Shown: positions 54,667-64,000 of the stretch, one piece after another
Layout: the number at the start of each line of letters is the position of its first letter
Numbering within the stretch: position 1 is the first letter of the stretch
Assembly (NCBI RefSeq): GCF_000834635.1
Contig: NZ_JXQV01000012.1
Span: 1-64,000 of the forward strand
DNA length: 64,000 nt
Origin: Agrobacterium tumefaciens
Lineage (GTDB): Bacteria > Pseudomonadota > Alphaproteobacteria > Rhizobiales > Rhizobiaceae
Direction of reading: 5' to 3'
Made by a program: the position numbers and the translations under genes
Notes under the pieces: generated by a model
Told to the model about the DNA's origin: nothing
Database searches by the model: none
Seen by the model: the letters and a program-made list of their open reading frames with translations, nothing else

Positions 54667-56586
54667 CTACCAGCCACCGCCTCCGCCGCCACCCCCGCCG
54701 GACCCCGACGAACCGCCGCCGCCGGAAAAGCTCGATGATGATGAGCTTACGGGTGCGGGTATGGTCGAGGCGATGGTGGAAGCCATGGAGGTTGAAAAAC
54801 CACCGATGCGCCCCGAGAAATTGTTGTAGTTGCCGCTATACCATCCCGGCGAATACTCGCCCGCCTGCGCATTGGCCAGCCATGTCTCGAACGCCTGGCT
54901 CCACGGTTTCTCGACACCCAGCGCGACAGCATAGGGAAGCAGCGTTTCGAAATGCTGCGGCGACATTTGCGGCGCGCCCTGCATGTTCATCCGGTCCTGT
55001 TCCGCAACCGTCAGATACAGCCGCAGACCTTCGATGCCGTCCATCAGCTTGCGGCCTAGTGGCGTCGGCGCGCCCATCAGCATGAAGAAAATTAGGTTTG
55101 TCGCGATAATGCCGGCGACTGACATGATCGCGGGCAGTTGGAGTGCTTCCAGCTTTTCAAGCGAGATGACGGTGATCGCGCCGCCAATGCCGGATATGAG
55201 CATGGATCCCACCAGCGCAAGCACGACGATCATGCCGATCCGTTTGAGCAGGGACCCGCCACGAGTGAAGGATTTCCCGAAGACGAAGGCAAAGATGGTG
55301 CCGATGAAGGTGAGGATGCCAATCACGAACATGGCTATATAGGCGTCCGGTTCAAAATTCCCGAACACGGCGACAGCAAGAATGACGACAATCGAAAGGA
55401 TAAAGCCGAGGGTAATGAAGCCGAAATTGTCGCGGTAATATTTGCCGCTGTGCTCGGACTCGATGGCTTTGCGGAAGGCATTGCCCAGCGAAACGACCCG
55501 TGACCCATTCTTTTTGTTAATTTCAAAGGACATACCGGGCTCATCAACCGTGTTGATGATGGCTGCTTCCCCAGGAGGTAACTTGCCCTCTACAGGCTTT
55601 TCGGTGCGGCGGATGACGAGGGACGACTTCAAATCGTCCAGCACCACATAGCCTTTAACGGCAAGGCTCAGCGATGCGGCTGAGAACGCCGTCCAGCCAT
55701 CATCGGAGAAGCCATTATTATCGACATAGTTGACAAGAGCAGGCGATAAACCCTCCGGCGCATCCCAGCGCGGAATGATGATGCCCTTCGCGGGATCACG
55801 GCCAACCGCTGACCACGCCCTGTAGTAATAAATCAGGATGAGGATGAAGCCTGAAACACCCAGAATCGAGCCCAGATGATCCTGCAGCCACCAGCTCCGT
55901 TCCTGCGCCGCCGATGGTGCATCGATAGCGCCCTTGGGCAATTTCACCGCAATCGTCATGCCCTCACCCTGATAGAAGGGGCGGGTGGAGGCAAAGAACA
56001 CCTCGTTGCCTTCCGTCAGGGCGCGGGCATCCTTGCCCTTTGCGCCAAGGCGTCCGGTAAAAACGGCCGTGTCTGTTGGTGCCACGCCCTGCGGCAGGGA
56101 AACGGTTGCCGAAATCTCGCGCATGGGAAACTGCCAGCCATTGCCGGTCACGTTCCAGGTCAGCTCGTCATAACCATTGAAATAGCGGATTTGCCGGTCG
56201 GTGGTGTAAGTAATCTGGAAGATGTGATCGCCGGTGGAGAGAAAGCGGTCGGCATTGCCGGTATAGATGCGGATGCCGCCATCGATGCTTTCGGTGCGCC
56301 AGTCTTCTTTTGAACCATCCCGCTCTACGGATAAGACGTCGAAACCAACCTTGGTGCGGTTTCCATTCGCGTCCAGCGCGTAAAGTGGAAAATCGCGAAA
56401 GATGCCGCGCTTGATCCTGTTGCCTTCCGCCCGGGCCGTGATGGTTTCGGTCACCGTCAGCTGCCCGCTTTTGGCGACATCGACAACGGAATGATAAGAG
56501 CTGATGAATTCCTCAGCCGCTGCCGGAAGGGCCGCCGCCAGCAGGAAGACGAGAAGCGCGAGATATCTGGCGGCTTGGGTCTTCAT
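54667..56586 (-). CDS. DUF2207 domain-containing membrane protein
   Basis: 639 residues from ATG 56586. A signal peptide (MKTQAARYLALLVFLLAAALPAAAEE, cleavage after about residue 24) precedes the DUF2207 ectodomain (about 25-235, VTETITARAEGNRIKRGIFRDFPLY, YFNGYDELTWNVTGNGW). A membrane helix near 245, an intracellular segment, and three to four helices between about 395 and 510 follow. The C-terminus is Ser/Gly-rich, ending in a long Gly run and Trp, as in most members. Function unknown. It follows the EPSP synthase gene by about 21 bases and lies in the same operon as lemA, a common partner of DUF2207. Confidence 0.92.
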   Translation of the reverse strand: MKTQAARYLALLVFLLAAALPAAAEEFISSYHSVVDVAKSGQLTVTETITARAEGNRIKRGIFRDFPLYALDANGNRTKVGFDVLSVERDGSKEDWRTESIDGGIRIYTGNADRFLSTGDHIFQITYTTDRQIRYFNGYDELTWNVTGNGWQFPMREISATVSLPQGVAPTDTAVFTGRLGAKGKDARALTEGNEVFFASTRPFYQGEGMTIAVKLPKGAIDAPSAAQERSWWLQDHLGSILGVSGFILILIYYYRAWSAVGRDPAKGIIIPRWDAPEGLSPALVNYVDNNGFSDDGWTAFSAASLSLAVKGYVVLDDLKSSLVIRRTEKPVEGKLPPGEAAIINTVDEPGMSFEINKKNGSRVVSLGNAFRKAIESEHSGKYYRDNFGFITLGFILSIVVILAVAVFGNFEPDAYIAMFVIGILTFIGTIFAFVFGKSFTRGGSLLKRIGMIVVLALVGSMLISGIGGAITVISLEKLEALQLPAIMSVAGIIATNLIFFMLMGAPTPLGRKLMDGIEGLRLYLTVAEQDRMNMQGAPQMSPQHFETLLPYAVALGVEKPWSQAFETWLANAQAGEYSPGWYSGNYNNFSGRIGGFSTSMASTIASTIPAPVSSSSSSFSGGGGSSGSGGGGGGGGGW

Positions 56587-56607
56587 GGGCGGCGTCCTTC
56601 TCTGCAA

Positions 56608-57870
56608 TCAGTCTTGTCCGGTTTCGCTGTATTGAACGCCCAAAGACGCAAGCGCCGTCCAGTATCCGGGATAGGTCTTGCCCACGCAAACAGGGTTCTG
56701 AATGGCGATACCGCCTGTTTTCAGGCCCGCCAGCGCAAAGCTCATGGCAATACGATGATCGTGGAACGTATCGATGGAGGCGGCCACGGTCTGACCTGCC
56801 AAAGCCGGATCGGCGTGCACGATAAGATCATCACCATCCTCATGCGCCAGCCCGTCGCGGATGGCATTGAGGCCGAGCGAGATGGCGCGGACGCGGTCAC
56901 ATTCCTTCACGCGCAGATTGGAAATGCCGACAAAGCGCACCGGCGTGGTGTTGTAGGCAGCCAACACGGCAATGGTCGGAATGGCATCCTGCATCTGGCT
57001 GCCATCGATTTCGGCGGGAAGGTTGGGAAACTGCGCCATGATGGCATGCGCCTTGGCATCCGGCTGGGTGAAGGCTTCCGCTGGCGTGCCGATATCGATC
57101 TTGCCACCCGTCAGCAATTCCGCGCCCCACAGATAGGTGGCAGCAGATGCGTCGGGTTCGATGTGGAAATCCGTTGCGGTATAACCTGTCGGCTGCACGC
57201 GCCAGACGGCATTGGAAACCCGCTCGACCTTGGCGCCGAAGGCTTCCATGGCCGCCACTGTCAGGTCGATATAGCCTTTCGCGCCAATGTCTTCACCGGC
57301 CAGCACAATATCCAGCGGCTTTGCGCCACAGGGTGCGGCCATCAACAGTGCGGAGACATACTGGCTGGAAAGATTGGCGTCGATGGTGACGCTGTCCTTG
57401 GCAAAGCCGAGGCCATTGCCCTTCACGGTCACAGGTGGGCAGCCGGTCGGCGCTTGTGCGTCGATGCCAAGCGCGATCAAGGCTTCCACCAGCGGCTGGA
57501 TCGGGCGCTTGCGCATATGTTCGTCGCCATCAACCACAACAGTGCCATCAACCGAAGCAACCGCCGCCGTCAGAAACCGCGTGGCCGTTCCCGCATTGCC
57601 GAGGAAAAGCGGCTCTTCGGGGGCTTTCAGCACGCCATCGCTTTCCACCACAAAGCTCGTCGCGTCAGGTTCTGTTACATCAACGCCCATGGCGCGCAGG
57701 GCTTGTGCCATGAACAGCGTATCGTCGCTTTTCAAAGCGCCGGTCAGCAGGCTGCGGCCCTTGGCAAGTCCCGCAAGCAGCAGCACACGGTTGGTGATGG
57801 ATTTGGAGCCGGGTGGCTCCACCTTGCCGGAAAGTGGGTGGTTTGGCGGGGTAATGGTCAGTTCGATCAT
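56608..57870 (-). CDS. aroA: EPSP synthase (3-phosphoshikimate 1-carboxyvinyltransferase), class I-like
   Basis: 420 residues. It joins shikimate 3-phosphate and phosphoenolpyruvate in the shikimate pathway. The active-site set is complete when aligned by eye to E. coli AroA: Lys23 (GSKSITNR), Gly94 and Arg98 (FLGNAGTATRF), Arg122, Ser168-Gln170 (SSQ), Asp295, Glu323 (RVKECDR), Asp371-Arg373 (DHR) and Lys398. The motifs are of the E. coli class, not of the class II CP4-type enzyme usual in Rhizobiaceae. The residue matching E. coli Pro101 is Phe99. It lies between lemA and DUF2207 on the same strand, so it is probably a second, transferred or paralogous copy. Confidence 0.93.
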   Translation of the reverse strand: MIELTITPPNHPLSGKVEPPGSKSITNRVLLLAGLAKGRSLLTGALKSDDTLFMAQALRAMGVDVTEPDATSFVVESDGVLKAPEEPLFLGNAGTATRFLTAAVASVDGTVVVDGDEHMRKRPIQPLVEALIALGIDAQAPTGCPPVTVKGNGLGFAKDSVTIDANLSSQYVSALLMAAPCGAKPLDIVLAGEDIGAKGYIDLTVAAMEAFGAKVERVSNAVWRVQPTGYTATDFHIEPDASAATYLWGAELLTGGKIDIGTPAEAFTQPDAKAHAIMAQFPNLPAEIDGSQMQDAIPTIAVLAAYNTTPVRFVGISNLRVKECDRVRAISLGLNAIRDGLAHEDGDDLIVHADPALAGQTVAASIDTFHDHRIAMSFALAGLKTGGIAIQNPVCVGKTYPGYWTALASLGVQYSETGQD

Positions 57871-57912
57871 GGCTTTATCGTTTTTCTCAACCGGCCTGTG
57901 CCGGTTATCGCA

Positions 57913-58464
57913 TCAGAATTTGACAGCAGGAACAGCGCGATCCGCCTCGTTGGTGATCTCGAAGTAGGGGGCTTTTATAAAGCCGAAATTGCGCGCAACA
58001 AGGTTGGAAGGGAAGCTCTCCACCTTGACGTTCAGATCCCGCGCCGAGCCATTATAGTAGCGGCGCGACATCTGGATTTCACCCTCGATGGTCTCAAGTG
58101 ATTTTTGCAGTTCCAGAAAGCCAGTGTTCGCTTTGAGGTCGGGATAAGCTTCTGCCAGAGCAAACAGCTTTCCCAGCGCTTGGCTGAGCAGACCTTCGGC
58201 CTGTGCACGGCCCTCGACATCGCCTGTGGGCACAGCCTGTGCGCGGTTGCGCATGGCAACCACTTCCTCGAAGGTGCTTTTTTCGTGAGCGGCATAGCCC
58301 TTCACAGTTTCGATGAGGTTGGGAATGAGATCGGCGCGACGCTTCAACTGAACGTCGATGCCCGACCACGCCTCTTCGGTCATCTGTCTGGATTTGACGA
58401 GACCATTATAGATGAAGACGACATAGAGCGCGATTGCCGCCAAAATGGCCAGTGCGATATACAT
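57913..58464 (-). CDS. lemA: LemA family protein
   Basis: 183 residues. An N-terminal membrane helix (about 2-20) is followed by the LemA core: YNGLVKSRQMTEEAWSGIDVQLKRRADLIPNLIETVKGYAAHE (about 19-61), then the helical RRYYNGSARDLNVKVESFPSNLVA block. LemA proteins are membrane-anchored helical bundles of unclear function that often neighbour DUF2207 or TPM-domain genes. It is first in the lemA-aroA-DUF2207 unit. Confidence 0.95.
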   Translation of the reverse strand: MYIALAILAAIALYVVFIYNGLVKSRQMTEEAWSGIDVQLKRRADLIPNLIETVKGYAAHEKSTFEEVVAMRNRAQAVPTGDVEGRAQAEGLLSQALGKLFALAEAYPDLKANTGFLELQKSLETIEGEIQMSRRYYNGSARDLNVKVESFPSNLVARNFGFIKAPYFEITNEADRAVPAVKF

Positions 58465-58550
58465 GTGCCGTTCCCCCTCGTGAAACTCTCCGGTCTGGCC
58501 GGAAAACTTGCGTTCCGACCTGCCATGTCATCGCCTGTCCATATCAGTCG

Positions 58551-59507
58551 TCAGGCTGCGTCTTTATTCCAGTTTGCGCCACCGGCATCCGTCATCAGGA
58601 ATGCTTCGCCGCAGGCTTTGGACAGTGTGCGAACGCGCAGGATGTAGCTCTGCCGTTCGGTCACGGAAATCACGCCGCGCGCATCCAGAAGGTTGAAAAC
58701 GTGGGATGCCTTGATGCACTGGTCATAGGCAGGAAACACGCATTTGTGCAGAACCTGATTGGCATTCTCACCGGGTGCACCGGCATCCAGCAGGGCCTTG
58801 CACTCTTTTTCGGCGTCGATGAAATGGCGATGCAGCATGGCGGTATCGGCATATTCGAAATTGTGCCGTGAATATTCCTGCTCTGCTTGCAGGAACACAT
58901 CGCCATAGGAGATCTTCTCGTCGCCTTCGCGGCCATTGTAGTTCAGGTCGTAAACATTATCGACGCCCTGTACATACATGGCCAGACGCTCAAGACCATA
59001 TGTCAACTCACCCGCAACCGGCGAGCACTCAATCCCGCAGACCTGCTGGAAGTAAGTGAACTGCGAGACTTCCATGCCGTCGCACCAGCACTCCCAGCCC
59101 AGACCCCAGGCACCCAGCGTCGGGCTTTCCCAGTCGTCTTCCACAAAGCGCACATCATGCAGCAGCGGATCAAGACCAATGGCCTTCAACGAGCCGAGAT
59201 AAAGCTCCTGCAGGTTGGAAGGGTTCGGCTTCAGAATGACCTGATACTGGTAATAATGCTGCAAACGGTTGGGGTTTTCGCCGTAGCGACCATCGGAAGG
59301 GCGGCGCGATGGCTGCACATAGGCGGCCTTCCACGGCTTGGGGCCGAGTGCGCGCAGCGTGGTTGCCGGATGAAACGTGCCCGCGCCCACTTCCATATCA
59401 TAAGGCTGCAACACGGCGCAGCCCTTGTCCGCCCAGTAATTGTGCAGCGTCAGGATCAGCGCCTGAAAGGAACGTTTCGGGTTCATATGGTCTGGAACGT
59501 CGGTCAT
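58551..59507 (-). CDS. glyQ: Glycyl-tRNA synthetase alpha subunit
   Basis: 318 residues from ATG 59507 (ATG 59486 and 59546 are in frame). It is the catalytic subunit of the tetrameric bacterial GlyRS. Family blocks are [67 protein letters not shown] and [22 protein letters not shown], covering class II motifs. It is transcribed away from glyS, the beta subunit gene, which starts 201 bases away on the other strand. Confidence 0.95.
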   Translation of the reverse strand: MTDVPDHMNPKRSFQALILTLHNYWADKGCAVLQPYDMEVGAGTFHPATTLRALGPKPWKAAYVQPSRRPSDGRYGENPNRLQHYYQYQVILKPNPSNLQELYLGSLKAIGLDPLLHDVRFVEDDWESPTLGAWGLGWECWCDGMEVSQFTYFQQVCGIECSPVAGELTYGLERLAMYVQGVDNVYDLNYNGREGDEKISYGDVFLQAEQEYSRHNFEYADTAMLHRHFIDAEKECKALLDAGAPGENANQVLHKCVFPAYDQCIKASHVFNLLDARGVISVTERQSYILRVRTLSKACGEAFLMTDAGGANWNKDAA

Positions 59508-59708
59508 TGCAGTCTTCACGGTCAAAAGAGGATAGTCAGAATGCACTGACTTTGGATGCGGACAGGTGCCATGGCAAGGGCCTGCGGGTCAAGAACTTCT
59601 GTTTGAGACGCACCGCCCGCGTGGGGGCACCCGATATTTACATTGTGCATCGGCCTCAAATTTTGCTAGCAGAGGCCAACGAAAAATCCATGACACCGGA
59701 AAACAGAT

Positions 59709-61862
59709 ATGCCTGATCTTCTGCTCGAACTTCGCTCCGAAGAAATCCCCGCACGCATGCAGCGTAAGGCGGCGGGTGATCTGAAGAAGCTTGTCACCGA
59801 TGCGCTGGTGGAAGCAGGCCTGACCTATGAAGGTGCGCGCGAATACTGGACGCCGCGCCGCCTGACGCTGGATATTCGCGGCCTCAACGCCCGCTCTGCC
59901 GATGTGCGGGAAGAAAAGAAGGGTCCGCGCACCGACGCCAACGAAAAAGCGATCGAAGGCTTTTTGCGCGGTGCCGGTCTGTCTTCCGTGTCGGAAGCGC
60001 AGGTCGTGTCTGACCCTAAGAAGGGTGATTTTTATATCGCCATCATCAACAAGCCCGGCCGCCCGGCGGAAGAGATCATCGCCAGCGTTATGCCCGGCAT
60101 CATCAGAAAGTTCCCATGGCCGGTTTCCATGCGCTCTGGTGCTGCCTCCATGCCCAAGGGTTCCAGCTATGCGGGAGTTGAAGGCAAGGGCTCCGAAAGC
60201 CTGACGTGGGTTCGCCCGCTGCAATCCATCATCTGTGTGTTCGGCCCTGAAAATGATGAAACGCAGGTCATTCCCTTCGAGATCGATGGCATCGTGGCTG
60301 GCAACGTGACCTATGGCCACCGTTTCCACGCGCCTGACGCCATCACCGTGCGCCGCTTCGAAGATTATGTATCGAGCCTGGAAAAAGCCAAGGTCATTCT
60401 GGACGCAGAGCGCCGCAAGGACATCATTCTGCATGATGCCAAGGATCTGGCTTTCGCCAATGGCCTTGACCTCGTGGAAGATGAAGGCCTGCTGGAAGAG
60501 GTTTCCGGCCTCGTTGAGTGGCCGCAGGTGCTGATCGGTACATTTGAGGAAGACTACCTCGAAATCCCCGCCGAAATCATCCGCCTAACCATCAAGACCA
60601 ACCAGAAGTGTTTCGTGACGCGCCCGCAAGGTGCGACCGAAGGCATCTCCAACCGCTTCATTCTGGTGTCCAACATTCAGGCCATCGATGGCGGCAAGGA
60701 AATAATGCACGGCAACGGCAAGGTCGTGCGCGCCCGCCTGTCAGACGCCAAGCACTTCTGGACCCGCGACCAGGGCAACCTGCCGGACCTTGAGACACTC
60801 AAGGACTCCGCCGCAAAGTTCGACCTCGATTTGAGCAAGCCGCTGGACCAGCGCATGGCAAAGCTCGATGCGTTGAACGTGACGTTCCACGCCAAGCTCG
60901 GCACACAGGGTGAGCGCGTGGCCCGCATCCGCGAACTGGCCAAGCAGCTTGCGCCCGTGATCGGCGCAGATGCAGCGCTAGTGGACCGCGCCGTAGTTCT
61001 CGCCAAGGCCGATCTGCGCACCGAAGCCGTTGGCGAATTCCCCGAATTGCAGGGCCTGATGGGCCGCAAATACGCGTTGCTTCAGGGCGAAAACGAAAGC
61101 GTTGCCGCCGCCATTGAAGATCACTGGAAGCCGAATGGCCCGTCCGACCGTCTGCCGCAAGACAAGGTCGGCTTGACCGTCGCCCTGGCAGATAAGCTCG
61201 ACACATTGGTGGGCTTCTGGGCCATCGATGAAAAGCCGACAGGTTCAAAAGACCCATTCGCGCTGCGTCGTGCTGCGTTGGGTGTTGTGCGGATGATTTT
61301 GGAGCGGAATATTCGGCTGCCGCTGCTGAGCATCGTCAAAGACCCTGACCTCCTGTCCTTCTTCCACGACCGCCTGAAAGTCTATCTCCGCGATCTCGGC
61401 GCACGCTATGATCTGATCGAAGCGGTCCTCATACCTGAGACTGACGATCTTCTCATGGTCGCGCGTCGCGTCGAAGCGTTGACGGCGTTTGTGACGGATC
61501 AGGATGGCATCAATCTTCTGGCTGGCACCAAGCGCGCCACCCAGCTTCTGGCAGCAGAAGAAAAGAAGGGGACTGTGGTCGCCAACAGCGTTTCGGAAGA
61601 GCTGCTGAAGCTCGATGCCGAAAAGGCGCTCTATGCGGCTATCAAGACGGCCTCTGCCGATGCCGCAAAGGCGGTTGAAACCGAAGATTTCCGCTCGGCC
61701 ATGCAGGCGCTCTCCACCCTGCGCGCTCCGGTCGATAAGTTTTTCGAAGACGTTCTGGTCAATGATGAGGACAATGCCATCCGCGCGAACCGGCTTGCCT
61801 TGTTGAAGGCCATTCGTGAAGCCACCGGCACCGTGGCGGACTTCTCGAAAATCACGGGGTGA
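59709..61862 (+). CDS. glyS: Glycyl-tRNA synthetase beta subunit
   Basis: 717 residues. The start [18 protein letters not shown] and the blocks [59 protein letters not shown]-like [18 protein letters not shown] and [34 protein letters not shown] are typical of GlyS, including the HD-like domain and the C-terminal anticodon-binding region ([22 protein letters not shown]). The beta subunit binds tRNA-Gly. Its stop overlaps the GTG start of the DUF523 gene. Confidence 0.96.
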   Translation: MPDLLLELRSEEIPARMQRKAAGDLKKLVTDALVEAGLTYEGAREYWTPRRLTLDIRGLNARSADVREEKKGPRTDANEKAIEGFLRGAGLSSVSEAQVVSDPKKGDFYIAIINKPGRPAEEIIASVMPGIIRKFPWPVSMRSGAASMPKGSSYAGVEGKGSESLTWVRPLQSIICVFGPENDETQVIPFEIDGIVAGNVTYGHRFHAPDAITVRRFEDYVSSLEKAKVILDAERRKDIILHDAKDLAFANGLDLVEDEGLLEEVSGLVEWPQVLIGTFEEDYLEIPAEIIRLTIKTNQKCFVTRPQGATEGISNRFILVSNIQAIDGGKEIMHGNGKVVRARLSDAKHFWTRDQGNLPDLETLKDSAAKFDLDLSKPLDQRMAKLDALNVTFHAKLGTQGERVARIRELAKQLAPVIGADAALVDRAVVLAKADLRTEAVGEFPELQGLMGRKYALLQGENESVAAAIEDHWKPNGPSDRLPQDKVGLTVALADKLDTLVGFWAIDEKPTGSKDPFALRRAALGVVRMILERNIRLPLLSIVKDPDLLSFFHDRLKVYLRDLGARYDLIEAVLIPETDDLLMVARRVEALTAFVTDQDGINLLAGTKRATQLLAAEEKKGTVVANSVSEELLKLDAEKALYAAIKTASADAAKAVETEDFRSAMQALSTLRAPVDKFFEDVLVNDEDNAIRANRLALLKAIREATGTVADFSKITG

Positions 61863-62362
61863 TAGGGTCGGCGGCGTTGACTGGCAAAATCCTCATCAGC
61901 GCCTGCCTGCTCGGCCATGCCGTTCGCTATGATGGCAAGGGCAAGCCGCTTGCGCATCCGGCCATCGAACGCTGGAAACAGGAAGGCAGGTTGGTGACGA
62001 TCTGCCCGGAAATGGCGGGTGGTATGGCCGTTCCGCGTGCGCCAGCGGAAATCGAGAACGGGGCGTCAGGGCTTGATGTGCTTCAGGGAAGGGCGCGTGT
62101 CATCGAAATCACCGGCGGTGATGTGACCTCGCAATTCAAAGACGGTGCGCAAAAGGCGCTGGCTTTTGCGAAAGACCACGGCTGCGCCTACGCCCTGCTG
62201 ATTGACGGCAGCCCATCCTGTGGCTCCGTGGCCATCTATGATGGCTCGTTTTCGGGCCGTAAACAGGCGGGCAATGGCGTGACGGCTGCGCTGCTCAGCC
62301 AAGCCGGAATAGTCGTTTTCTCACCCGCCAACATTGATGAGCTGGATCGGCTCACACAATAA
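61859..62362 (+). CDS. DUF523 domain-containing protein
   Basis: 167 residues from GTG 61859, which overlaps the glyS stop (GTGA). The core has [38 protein letters not shown] and [21 protein letters not shown], with the conserved Cys residues of DUF523 (Cys17 region, CPE and SCG), which may bind a metal or Fe-S cluster. Function unknown. Co-transcription with glyS is likely. Confidence 0.92.
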   Translation: MIGSAALTGKILISACLLGHAVRYDGKGKPLAHPAIERWKQEGRLVTICPEMAGGMAVPRAPAEIENGASGLDVLQGRARVIEITGGDVTSQFKDGAQKALAFAKDHGCAYALLIDGSPSCGSVAIYDGSFSGRKQAGNGVTAALLSQAGIVVFSPANIDELDRLTQ

Positions 62363-62390
62363 AACGCCGGAGATTTCTCCCCGGCGTTTG
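62361..62390. terminator. Bidirectional terminator between DUF523 and chemoreceptor genes
   Basis: AAACGCCGG (62362-62370) pairs with CCGGCGTTT (62381-62389) across a 10-base loop. It lies between convergent genes; the T/A runs are short. Confidence 0.75.
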
Positions 62391-62418
62391 TGTGATCCAT
62401 TGATGTTGGAGCTGAAGA

Positions 62419-64000
62419 TCAGCTTGCGCGGCGCATTTGCTGCGCCATGCCCTGAAGGCTGCCGCTCTGTGAGCCGGAAACGCGGAAGGTGCTGATGAGG
62501 TTGAGAAGCTCTTCCGTATCGGCGGCCAGCGTTTGCGCCAGCGCGGTTGTTTCCTCGGCCATGGCAGCGTTGTGCTGGGTTGCGGCATCCAGCTGGTTCA
62601 ACGAGCTTGAGATAGACCGCAACGTCGTATCCTGTTCGGCTGCCGAATGGGCGATCTTGTTGACGATCTCGCTCGAAGACTTAATCTGATCGGAGATGCG
62701 CTTCAGCGCATCGCCTGCTTCACCCACAAGGCGAACGCCATTTTCCACCTGCGTGGAGGAACGGGCGATCTGGTCCTTGATCTCCTTGGCCGCTGCCGCG
62801 GATTTCTGCGCCAGTTCGCGCACTTCCTGCGCAACAACCGCAAAGCCCTTGCCAGCTTCACCCGCGCGCGCTGCTTCCACACCGGCGTTGAGCGCAAGAA
62901 GGTTGGTCTGGAAGGCAATGCCATCGATAACGCCGATGATCTTGGTAATTTCCTGCGAGGATTGCTCGATGCCGCTCATGGCACCGATGGCCTGTTCAAC
63001 GATATTGTCGCTGCGGTTGGCATCGGTGCTGATCGATGTGACCTTCTTTGCAGCTTCCGATGCGCCATCCGCCGTGAGGCGAACCGCAACTGTGAGTTCG
63101 TCCAGCGCCGCAGATGTTTCTTCCAGACTTGCAGCCTGGCGCTCGGTGCGCTGGGACAGCTCGTTGGAAGCATTGCGGATTTCATCCTTGGAGCCGCCAA
63201 TATCGATGCTCTTGATATTGACCTTCGCCATGGCCGCATCAAGCTGCGAAAGCGCCTCGTTGAAGTTGGTCCGCAGGCCCGTATAACGAGAGCCCAGATC
63301 GCCGCAGCGAACTGTCAGATCTCCCTGTGCCAGCTTTTCCAGCGCATTGCCGATGGTGCTGACGACACGGGCCTGAAGCTCCGCTTCGCTCTTCTGCGTG
63401 TCGAGATTGGTCTGGCGTTCGCTGTCCAGCTGCTGCTGCTGTTCTTCTTCACGGAGCTGCATGGCGTGGCGCTCGCGCACCTTGCGTTGCAATGCTTCCG
63501 TTGCCTTGGCCATCAATCCGACTTCGTTCTTCATGCTGGTATGCGGAATGCCAATCGCTACGTTTTCGTTGGCCACTTCGCCCAGTGCCATGTGAATTTC
63601 GCTCAATGGTTTGGTGATGCCTCTGATGATCACGACCGAGGCTGCTATTGCGAAAATGAGAATGCCGATGCAGGCGCTGATTGCTTTCCAGATGGCGCTG
63701 TTCACTTCGGCGTCGAGGTCATCCATATAGAGGCCCGTGTTGACGATGACGCCCCAGGGCTTGAACTCGGCTGCATAGGCGGTCTTGCGGAAGTAAAGGC
63801 CCGGATCCAGACCTGGCTTGCTGGACATGTAGTCTACGCGCCCGCCGCCCTTGAGCGCGAGTTCGACGAGATTTTCGCGGAAAAGCTTTCCAGTCGGGTC
63901 TGGCTTGTTCCTGGAGTTCTGACCGACACGCTTGGTGTCGTAATGAAACACCGTGTTGATGTCGTAGTCGTAGCCGAAGAAATAGCCGTCAGGCTCATAG
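62419..64000 (-). CDS. Methyl-accepting chemotaxis protein with Cache sensor (partial, N-terminus outside window)
   Basis: The reading frame enters from the right edge (codons from 63999 down) and runs 526 codons to the stop. The visible part begins in a Cache domain ([21 protein letters not shown], then [12 protein letters not shown] and [17 protein letters not shown]), followed by one membrane helix (about 63690-63615), a HAMP-like stretch, a Gln-rich coiled linker ([13 protein letters not shown]) and a second HAMP-like block, then the conserved signalling hairpin ([18 protein letters not shown]). The C-terminus is MRRAS: there is no WxxF pentapeptide, unlike the first chemoreceptor in this window. 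Cache sensors usually bind small organic acids or amino acids. Confidence 0.93.
   Translation of the reverse strand, partial: YEPDGYFFGYDYDINTVFHYDTKRVGQNSRNKPDPTGKLFRENLVELALKGGGRVDYMSSKPGLDPGLYFRKTAYAAEFKPWGVIVNTGLYMDDLDAEVNSAIWKAISACIGILIFAIAASVVIIRGITKPLSEIHMALGEVANENVAIGIPHTSMKNEVGLMAKATEALQRKVRERHAMQLREEEQQQQLDSERQTNLDTQKSEAELQARVVSTIGNALEKLAQGDLTVRCGDLGSRYTGLRTNFNEALSQLDAAMAKVNIKSIDIGGSKDEIRNASNELSQRTERQAASLEETSAALDELTVAVRLTADGASEAAKKVTSISTDANRSDNIVEQAIGAMSGIEQSSQEITKIIGVIDGIAFQTNLLALNAGVEAARAGEAGKGFAVVAQEVRELAQKSAAAAKEIKDQIARSSTQVENGVRLVGEAGDALKRISDQIKSSSEIVNKIAHSAAEQDTTLRSISSSLNQLDAATQHNAAMAEETTALAQTLAADTEELLNLISTFRVSGSQSGSLQGMAQQMRRAS

Noticed and set aside
54521-54829. Plus-strand frame with a run of nine prolines
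   Set aside because: It is the complement of the Gly-rich tail of the DUF2207 gene.
56491-58101. 536-codon plus-strand frame opposite the EPSP synthase gene
   Set aside because: The minus-strand reading has all catalytic motifs of AroA; the plus frame is an antisense shadow.

Overview
The window looks like core chromosome of a Rhizobiaceae alphaproteobacterium, most likely Agrobacterium or a close Rhizobium relative. Evidence: groESL behind an RpoH-type promoter and a CIRCE operator; an F0-only ATP synthase operon with a separate b' subunit; a rhizobial sigma70 promoter (CTTGAC, 17 bp, CTATGT); families typical of Rhizobiales (DUF4170, DUF2093, DUF2007, TIGR01459 HAD); a chemoreceptor ending in a WxxF pentapeptide; and a RIME-like intergenic palindrome. 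GC is high throughout, except for short AT-rich stretches before the luxR-type gene (31142-31313) and before the first chemoreceptor (about 54360-54470). I see no prophage, insertion sequence, CRISPR array, rRNA or tRNA.

Layout. 1-2.5 kb: end-truncated DoxX gene and groES-groEL (minus). 2.5-9.9 kb: chromate transporter, HAD hydrolase, ribF, ileS and a lipoprotein. 9.9-16.7 kb: tadA, rluB with a very long repetitive disordered tail, rsmD, patatin, pmbA, IMPase-family phosphatase, DUF4170. 17-23.5 kb: waaA, HAD phosphatase, lpxK (LPS inner core), a small membrane protein, YciE/F-type ferritin-like protein, DUF2093 and mutL. 23.8-27 kb: a kinase-less PAS-PAS-receiver protein followed by a GGDEF-EAL protein. 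27-31 kb: a galactose/galactonate-type operon (SDR, dgoK, dgoA, SMP-30) divergent from an IclR regulator, with a candidate operator between them.

31.3-34.6 kb: an orphan LuxR-type regulator, a cytoplasmic NasS/NrtA-like binding protein and the Mrp ATPase. 35-39.2 kb: corA, kup and a SleB-type wall hydrolase with a Tat-like signal. 39.5-42.2 kb: atpI-atpB-atpE-atpF'-atpF. 42.6-46.8 kb: rnhB, PA0069-family radical SAM, a small glycosyltransferase, moaB, ispE. 46.8-52.3 kb: a TPR protein, polyprenyl diphosphate synthase with a TTG start, DUF2007, an N6-adenine methyltransferase, S49 peptidase and a small membrane protein. 52.3-64 kb: a chemoreceptor, the trio lemA / class I-like EPSP synthase / DUF2207, divergent glyQ and glyS, DUF523, and a second chemoreceptor cut by the window end.

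Most of the window is housekeeping. The least ordinary items are the LuxR + NasS-like pair, the class I-like EPSP synthase between lemA and DUF2207, the kinase-less PAS/receiver protein beside a degenerate GGDEF-EAL protein, the 153-bp tandem repeats in the rluB tail, and a candidate antisense small RNA upstream of waaA. All functional statements rest on reading motifs, not on database searches.
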